64,000 nt of DNA from Rhizobium sp. TH2. Its GTDB lineage: Bacteria; Pseudomonadota; Alphaproteobacteria; Rhizobiales; Rhizobiaceae. Both the position numbers and the translations under genes were made by a program. The stretch covers positions 2,728,001 through 2,792,000 of the forward strand of contig NZ_CP062231.1 in NCBI RefSeq assembly GCF_024707525.1. The letters run 5' to 3'. Below the pieces are notes generated by a model, which ran no database searches, was not told the DNA's origin, and saw only the letters and a program-made list of their open reading frames with translations. Below are positions 59,987 through 64,000 of this stretch, piece by piece. Positions within the stretch are counted from its first letter, which is position 1. Each line of letters begins with the position of its first letter.

Positions 59987-61444
59987 TCAACAGGCCATCA
60001 GCGCGTCGAGCCAGCGCCGATCGAGATGCCGCTCGAGCTCGGCGGCGACGCCGTCCAATGCATCGTCGACGGACTTCCGGTAATCCGACTGCCCGCCCTC
60101 GATCCCAAAGCTCGCCAGAAGCCGCGCACGAAAAGCGTCGCTGTCGAACAGGCGGTGCAGATAGGTCCCCGCGATCCTGCCATCGACGGACATCGCACCA
60201 TCCGCTCGCCCCTCGATCTCGACATAGGGCCTGAGATGATCCGGCCCGTCGGTCTCGCCGAGATGGATCTCGTAGCCTGAAAGCGCCGCATCGAACGGTA
60301 TCGACCGCGCCGAGGAATTCGCGAGCCGCTTTTCGGGCGCCATGACGGTTTCGACATCGAGCAGTCCGAGTCCCTCGACCTCGGCAACGCTGCCTTCGAT
60401 CCCGAGCGGATCGCGCACCCTGCGCCCGAGCATCTGGTAGCCCCCGCAAATGCCGATCACGCGTCCGCCGCGCCGCGCATGCGCCATGATCTCCCTGTCC
60501 CAGCCCTCGGCCTTGAGCGCAATGAGATCCGAGATCGTCGCCTTCGAACCCGCCAGCACCACCAGCCCCGCGTCCGAGGGCATCCGCTCGCCGGGCCTGA
60601 CGAAAACGAGTTCGACCGAAGGCTCCGACCTCAGCGCGTCGAAATCGTCGAAATTGGCGATCCTCGGCGTGACCGGCATCGCGATCTTCAGAGCCCTCGC
60701 CTCGCCCTTCGCCAGCCGTTCGAGCGTGACGGAATCCTCGGCCGGCAGCCGTCCCGCATCCCGAAGCCAGGGAATGACGCCGAAACAGGGCCAGCCGGTA
60801 AAGCGCTCGATCGCACGAATGCCGTCATCGAACAGCGTCACGTCGCCACGGAACTTGTTGATCAGATAGCCTGATATCATCGCCCGGTCCTCGGGCGGCA
60901 GGATCAAGTGCGTGCCTGCCACCGATGCAATTACGCCGCCCCGGTCGATGTCGCCCACCAGCACCACCGGCACCCCGGCCGCACGGGCAAAACCCATATT
61001 GGCGATGTCGCCCGGCCGCAGGTTGATCTCAGCGGGCGAACCGGCGCCCTCGACGATGACGAGATCGGCGCCCGCCGCGACTGTCTCATAGCTTTCGAGC
61101 ACCCGGCCAAGCAGTTCCGGCTTCAGCCGCTGGTAATCGCGCGCCTTCGCCTGGCCATAGACATGGCCCTGGACGACGATCTGGCTGCCATTGTCGGTTT
61201 GCGGCTTGAGCAATACGGGGTTCATATGGACCGAACTCGGCACCCGCGCGGCCATGGCCTGCAGCCACTGCGCCCGGCCGATCTCGCCGCCGTCGTCGCT
61301 GACCGCGGCATTGTTCGACATGTTCTGCGGCTTGAACGGCCGCACCTTGAGGCCGCGATTGGCGGCAAGCCTGCAGAGGCCGGCGACAAGCACGGTCTTG
61401 CCGACATCCGATCCGGTTCCCTGCAGCATGATTGCCCTGGTCAT
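59987..61444 (-). CDS. cobQ: cobyric acid synthase CobQ
   Basis: A 485-residue glutamine-dependent amidotransferase that amidates carboxylates b, d, e and g of adenosylcobyrinic acid a,c-diamide. The N-terminal dethiobiotin-synthetase-like P-loop is MLQGTGSDVGKT (residues 6-17). The C-terminal class I glutaminase domain has its cysteine in GICGGYQMLGR (about residue 333) and the partner histidine in GTYLHRLFD. The ATG at 61444 follows AAGGAGAATGTG; an earlier open frame is unlikely. It is monocistronic, about 1.8 kb beyond the cbtB riboswitch, with a perfect inverted repeat upstream. Confidence 0.95.
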   Translation of the reverse strand: MTRAIMLQGTGSDVGKTVLVAGLCRLAANRGLKVRPFKPQNMSNNAAVSDDGGEIGRAQWLQAMAARVPSSVHMNPVLLKPQTDNGSQIVVQGHVYGQAKARDYQRLKPELLGRVLESYETVAAGADLVIVEGAGSPAEINLRPGDIANMGFARAAGVPVVLVGDIDRGGVIASVAGTHLILPPEDRAMISGYLINKFRGDVTLFDDGIRAIERFTGWPCFGVIPWLRDAGRLPAEDSVTLERLAKGEARALKIAMPVTPRIANFDDFDALRSEPSVELVFVRPGERMPSDAGLVVLAGSKATISDLIALKAEGWDREIMAHARRGGRVIGICGGYQMLGRRVRDPLGIEGSVAEVEGLGLLDVETVMAPEKRLANSSARSIPFDAALSGYEIHLGETDGPDHLRPYVEIEGRADGAMSVDGRIAGTYLHRLFDSDAFRARLLASFGIEGGQSDYRKSVDDALDGVAAELERHLDRRWLDALMAC

Positions 61445-61521
61445 CACATTCTCCTTGGCCCGCACCGCAAATGCCATCGCGCGGCGCCGCGCGCAAGCCG
61501 CCTTTCGCAGGGCTGTCCGCG

Positions 61522-61553
61522 ACTATTAAATTTCGCCGGCTAAATTTAATAGT
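61522..61553. promoter_or_regulatory. perfect inverted repeat upstream of cobQ
   Basis: ACTATTAAATTT (61522-61533), an 8-base spacer CGCCGGCT, and AAATTTAATAGT (61542-61553) form a perfect 12-bp inverted repeat 78 bases before the cobQ start and 111 before the plus-strand gene. It is AT-rich in a GC-rich genome and probably an operator for a dimeric regulator. No riboswitch is visible here. Confidence 0.65.
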
Positions 61554-61663
61554 GCTCAAATGATTGCTTTAGCACCTGCTGAATTGTACAATTCTCTTCA
61601 CGACCGGCGGGGGTCGAATCTTGATTCGCGGTGAAACCGCCGGCAAACGATGCCGGGGTTCAC

Positions 61664-61999
61664 ATGCGAAAAATTTCCATGATGCTCATGCCTCTAATGA
61701 TAATCGCAGCGCCGCTTGCCGCGCAGCCGGTCTCGCCCCACGAAAAGGTCTCCGAGATCTACAAGATCCTCGAACTCTGTCCGAGCCTGAAGATCAACCG
61801 GAAGGCACTGGACAGGTTCGCCATGCTCAACGGCATCGATCTCACGCCGGGCTCGCGCGACGAGCGCTGGTTTGTCCGGCGCGCCGCTTACGACGTCCGC
61901 AAGATCAGGCAACGCAACAATGCGTTCATATGCTCGCTCGGGATCACGAAATACGGCCCGGAGGGCGGGGTCGCAAAAGGGATGATGCTGACCAATTGA
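61664..61999 (+). CDS. small exported hypothetical protein
   Basis: The protein has 111 residues with a signal peptide of about 22 residues (MRKISMMLMPLMIIAAPLAA). The mature part is helical, with two cysteines (ELCPSL and FICSLG) that could pair, and a conserved-looking ERWFVRRAAYDVRKIRQRNN segment. The ATG at 61664 begins the signal sequence; a GTG at 61631 is the alternative. I do not recognise the family. Confidence 0.6.
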   Translation: MRKISMMLMPLMIIAAPLAAQPVSPHEKVSEIYKILELCPSLKINRKALDRFAMLNGIDLTPGSRDERWFVRRAAYDVRKIRQRNNAFICSLGITKYGPEGGVAKGMMLTN

Positions 62000-62886
62000 A
62001 GTTTGCCCGGCGCGACAAACGCGATCGCGCCATTGGCGACACGACCAGGAACACGGTCTGAAATTAGGCTCCGGTACGCAATACCTGATCCGGAGACGGC
62101 GGGCTTTTGGCCTCCCGTGAGGAGACAAGTAGCCCACACATCGTTACCGGATCGTTATCGGGGTCGAATTAAGGGGCGATTTAAAATTTTTTTTGGGGCT
62201 AGGCCAAAAAAAATGTTGTCGTAATCCGACGACGCACATTGAACAGAAAGTGTCAAAGCTCGGCCATGACAGGTGTTTGGTTTTTTGCCGCAACCCGGTT
62301 TTCCGCCGCTTATGCGCTATGAGCACATAGTGCCCTCAACCTATGATACACATTCGTAAAGTGCGTTTACCTGCCAAATGTCATCTATTGCCCACCGATA
62401 TGGCATTCGCTCGGCAAGGGGGTGTTGATTTCTCTGAGATAAGCCGTAAGTTCCATTCAGCAACATAAAAGCACGTGGTGACAGGGTTCCACGACGTGCG
62501 CGAAAAACAAGAATTGCATCGGGGGTCGGTCGGCTCCCGCCTGGATGAACTTGGACCCGTCAAAGAAAAAAATCAGGGAACGAGCCAAGCTCCGCCAGGC
62601 ACCATGACAAGGCCCCGGCACGTATCATGCCATGCGCGCCGGCCATTGGGGAAAACTGGGAAATACGGACGCTTGCAATACTGGATAGTGCTCAATCCGT
62701 TCGGGAACGCCGTGGCGTCCCGTCTTCTTGACCCTCCGCTTTGTTATGACCGGCCAGCGCTTAACCACGCCGGCAGCGACACTATTTGTTTTGTTGACGC
62801 CGTCCGGGGATCATGAAATCTTCGATTTAAGCTCAGGGGAACAAGCTTGAGCACCGTCTTGACTAGGTAAAAACAGGGAGACTGAA
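62000..62886. other. 887-bp intergenic region without a supported gene
   Basis: It contains the near-palindrome T8-GG...CC-A8 at 62187-62213, which could terminate in either direction, and a run of AT-rich sequence at 62150-62400. Short open frames here lack coding character and ribosome binding sites. I find no tRNA, riboswitch or known motif. The promoter of the following peptide-binding protein gene presumably lies in its right half. Confidence 0.5.
62187..62213. terminator. T8...A8 inverted repeat
   Basis: TTTTTTTTGG and CCAAAAAAAA flank a 7-base loop. The T-rich and A-rich arms would give a U-run in a transcript from either side, as in a bidirectional terminator, although the GC part of the stem is short. 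Confidence 0.45.
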
Positions 62887-64000
62887 ATGAGTGAATTTGA
62901 ACATAAATTGCGCGAAGCCGAACGGCGCGTGCGCAGTGGCCACATGACCCGCCGCGACTTCATGCAGTTCGCCGCTGCGGCAGGTATCGCCATTCCGTTG
63001 GCGTCCACCATGTTCTCGAAGGCCGAGGCGCAGGAACCCAAGAAGGGCGGCACTTTCCGCATCGGCATGGAAGGCGGCTCAGCATCCGACTCGCTCGACC
63101 CGACGACCTATTCCGACTCCGTCATGATCGCGGCATCGCTTTGCATCATGAACAACCTCGTCGAATTCGACGCCGACGGCAACCCAACCGGCGAACTGTT
63201 CGAAACCTGGGACGTCCAGCCGGGCGCGCAGGATTGGGTCTTCAATGTTCGCCAGGGCATCAAGTTCTCGAACGGCAAGACGCTCGACGCCGACGACATC
63301 ATCTACTCGATCGGCCTGCACCGCGGCGACAAGACGAAGTCCCCGGCCAAGGGCAATCTCGAGCAGATCGCCGAAATGAAGGCACTGTCGCCGACCCAGG
63401 TCGGAATCACGCTGAAATCCGGTAACGCCGACTTCCCGGCGATCCTCGGCGACTACCATCTCGTCATCGTTCCCAAGGATCACACCGACTGGGATATGCC
63501 GATCGGCACCGGCGCCTACACGCTCGAAAGCTTCGAGCCGGGCGTTCGCCTCGTCTTCAAGAACCGCGGCGACTACTGGAAGCCCGGCCGTGGCAACTTC
63601 GAAACCGTCGAGATCCTCAACATCCAGGACCCGGCGGCACGCACCGCCGCTCTCCAGTCCGGCCAGGTCGATGCGGTCAACCGTCTCGACGCGCGTACCG
63701 TCGACCTTCTGATGAAGGACCCGAACCTCGCGATCGTCCGCACCAAGGGCACCGGCAACCGTTTTTGCTTCGTGTCCCGCGTCACCATGGATCCCTTCAC
63801 CAACAAGGATCTGCGCCTTGCTCTCAAGTGGGGTATCGACCGCGAGAAGATCATCAAGCAGGTCTATAGCGGTTACGCAACGCCGGGCAATGACCATACG
63901 CTCGACGCGCTGAACCCCTACTACAACACCGAAATGCCGCAGCGTACCTACGATCCGGACAAGGCTGCCTTCCACTTCAAGAAGGCAGGCCTCGCGCCCG
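62887..64000 (+). CDS. peptide/opine ABC transporter substrate-binding protein, Tat-exported (3' end outside the window)
   Basis: The first 371 residues of a cluster C (SBP_bac_5) binding protein. The N-terminus has a twin-arginine signal: SGHMTRRDFMQFAAAAGIAI (RRDF at about residues 22-25) followed by a hydrophobic core and AEAQEPKKGG. The mature part includes GGTFRIGMEGG and the DSLDPTTYSD segment, then DPAARTAALQSGQVDAVNRL, typical of dipeptide/nickel/oligopeptide or opine importers. GGGAG precedes the ATG at 62887. The transporter genes would lie beyond the right edge. Confidence 0.92.
   Translation, partial: MSEFEHKLREAERRVRSGHMTRRDFMQFAAAAGIAIPLASTMFSKAEAQEPKKGGTFRIGMEGGSASDSLDPTTYSDSVMIAASLCIMNNLVEFDADGNPTGELFETWDVQPGAQDWVFNVRQGIKFSNGKTLDADDIIYSIGLHRGDKTKSPAKGNLEQIAEMKALSPTQVGITLKSGNADFPAILGDYHLVIVPKDHTDWDMPIGTGAYTLESFEPGVRLVFKNRGDYWKPGRGNFETVEILNIQDPAARTAALQSGQVDAVNRLDARTVDLLMKDPNLAIVRTKGTGNRFCFVSRVTMDPFTNKDLRLALKWGIDREKIIKQVYSGYATPGNDHTLDALNPYYNTEMPQRTYDPDKAAFHFKKAGLAP

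Noticed and set aside
56747..61444. A further cobalamin riboswitch before cobQ
   Set aside because: No B12 box or GGGAA/ACTGT core occurs between 61445 and 61663; only the perfect inverted repeat is present.
62475..62816. A 113-codon open frame in the long intergenic region
   Set aside because: It has irregular codon use, no ribosome binding site and no family resemblance.

Overview
The window looks like a chromosomal segment of an alphaproteobacterium of the order Rhizobiales, most likely Rhizobiaceae. The reasons are the high GC content, the aerobic (late-cobalt) cobalamin genes cobN, cobO, cobW, cobE and cbtAB, the rhizobial ABC sugar-uptake locus with glycoside hydrolases, class III adenylate cyclases fused to TolB/TPR modules, and palindromic intergenic elements of the rhizobial RIME type. 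It is gene-dense, with no rRNA, tRNA or CRISPR that I could see. It is cut at both ends, inside an RTX-type protein on the left and a Tat-exported peptide-binding protein on the right.

Layout. 1-7.6 kb: RTX protein tail, an AlkD-like glycosylase, a divergent MFS pump/TetR pair with three palindromic operators, a small Arg/His/Gly/Tyr-rich exported protein, repeats, a ChaC-type cyclotransferase and a large cyclase-TolB-TPR-rhodanese fusion. 7.6-10.7 kb: a strongly structured candidate RNA (about 8060-8425), an unknown protein, an adenylate cyclase split by a one-base frameshift, and a DUF1236-like exported protein. 10.8-16.3 kb: dusA, a TerC-type membrane protein, a gamma-carbonic-anhydrase-like protein and a GGDEF/EAL protein whose last part is frameshifted. 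16.3-19.5 kb: zinc locus zur-znuB-znuC, divergent from znuA, with Zur-box-like palindromes between them. 19.6-21.9 kb: a SPINDLY-type glycosyltransferase and a small exported protein with a clear terminator.

21.9-35.2 kb: a carbohydrate-uptake operon on the minus strand (binding protein, two permeases, ATPase, GH2 beta-mannosidase-like enzyme, TIM-barrel isomerase, Gfo/Idh/MocA dehydrogenase, aldo/keto reductase, GH43 beta-xylosidase-like enzyme), divergent from a LacI-type regulator. 35.2-40.7 kb: a winged-helix/TolB/TPR regulator with a tiny divergent gene, gnd, an SRPBCC protein, glutaminase and an L,D-transpeptidase.

40.9-61.5 kb is dominated by vitamin B12 synthesis. cobA-cobB-cobD-cbiB form one overlapping cluster. 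cobE lies nearby behind a sulfotransferase-like gene, separated from cobA by a nucleoside hydrolase and a parDE toxin-antitoxin pair. A cobalamin riboswitch heads cbtB-cbtA-cobU-cobW-cobN, after which a yefM-yoeB pair is inserted before cobO. cobQ stands apart behind a peptidoglycan-binding-domain protein. The cobF-M ring-contraction genes and cobS/cobT/cobV are not in the window. cobD carries an in-frame palindromic element.

The most unusual features are the stand-alone structured RNA at 8060-8425 (HEARO/omega-RNA is my leading but untested guess), the palindromic element translated inside cobD, the toxin-antitoxin modules lodged in B12 operons, and the enlarged cobalamin riboswitch.
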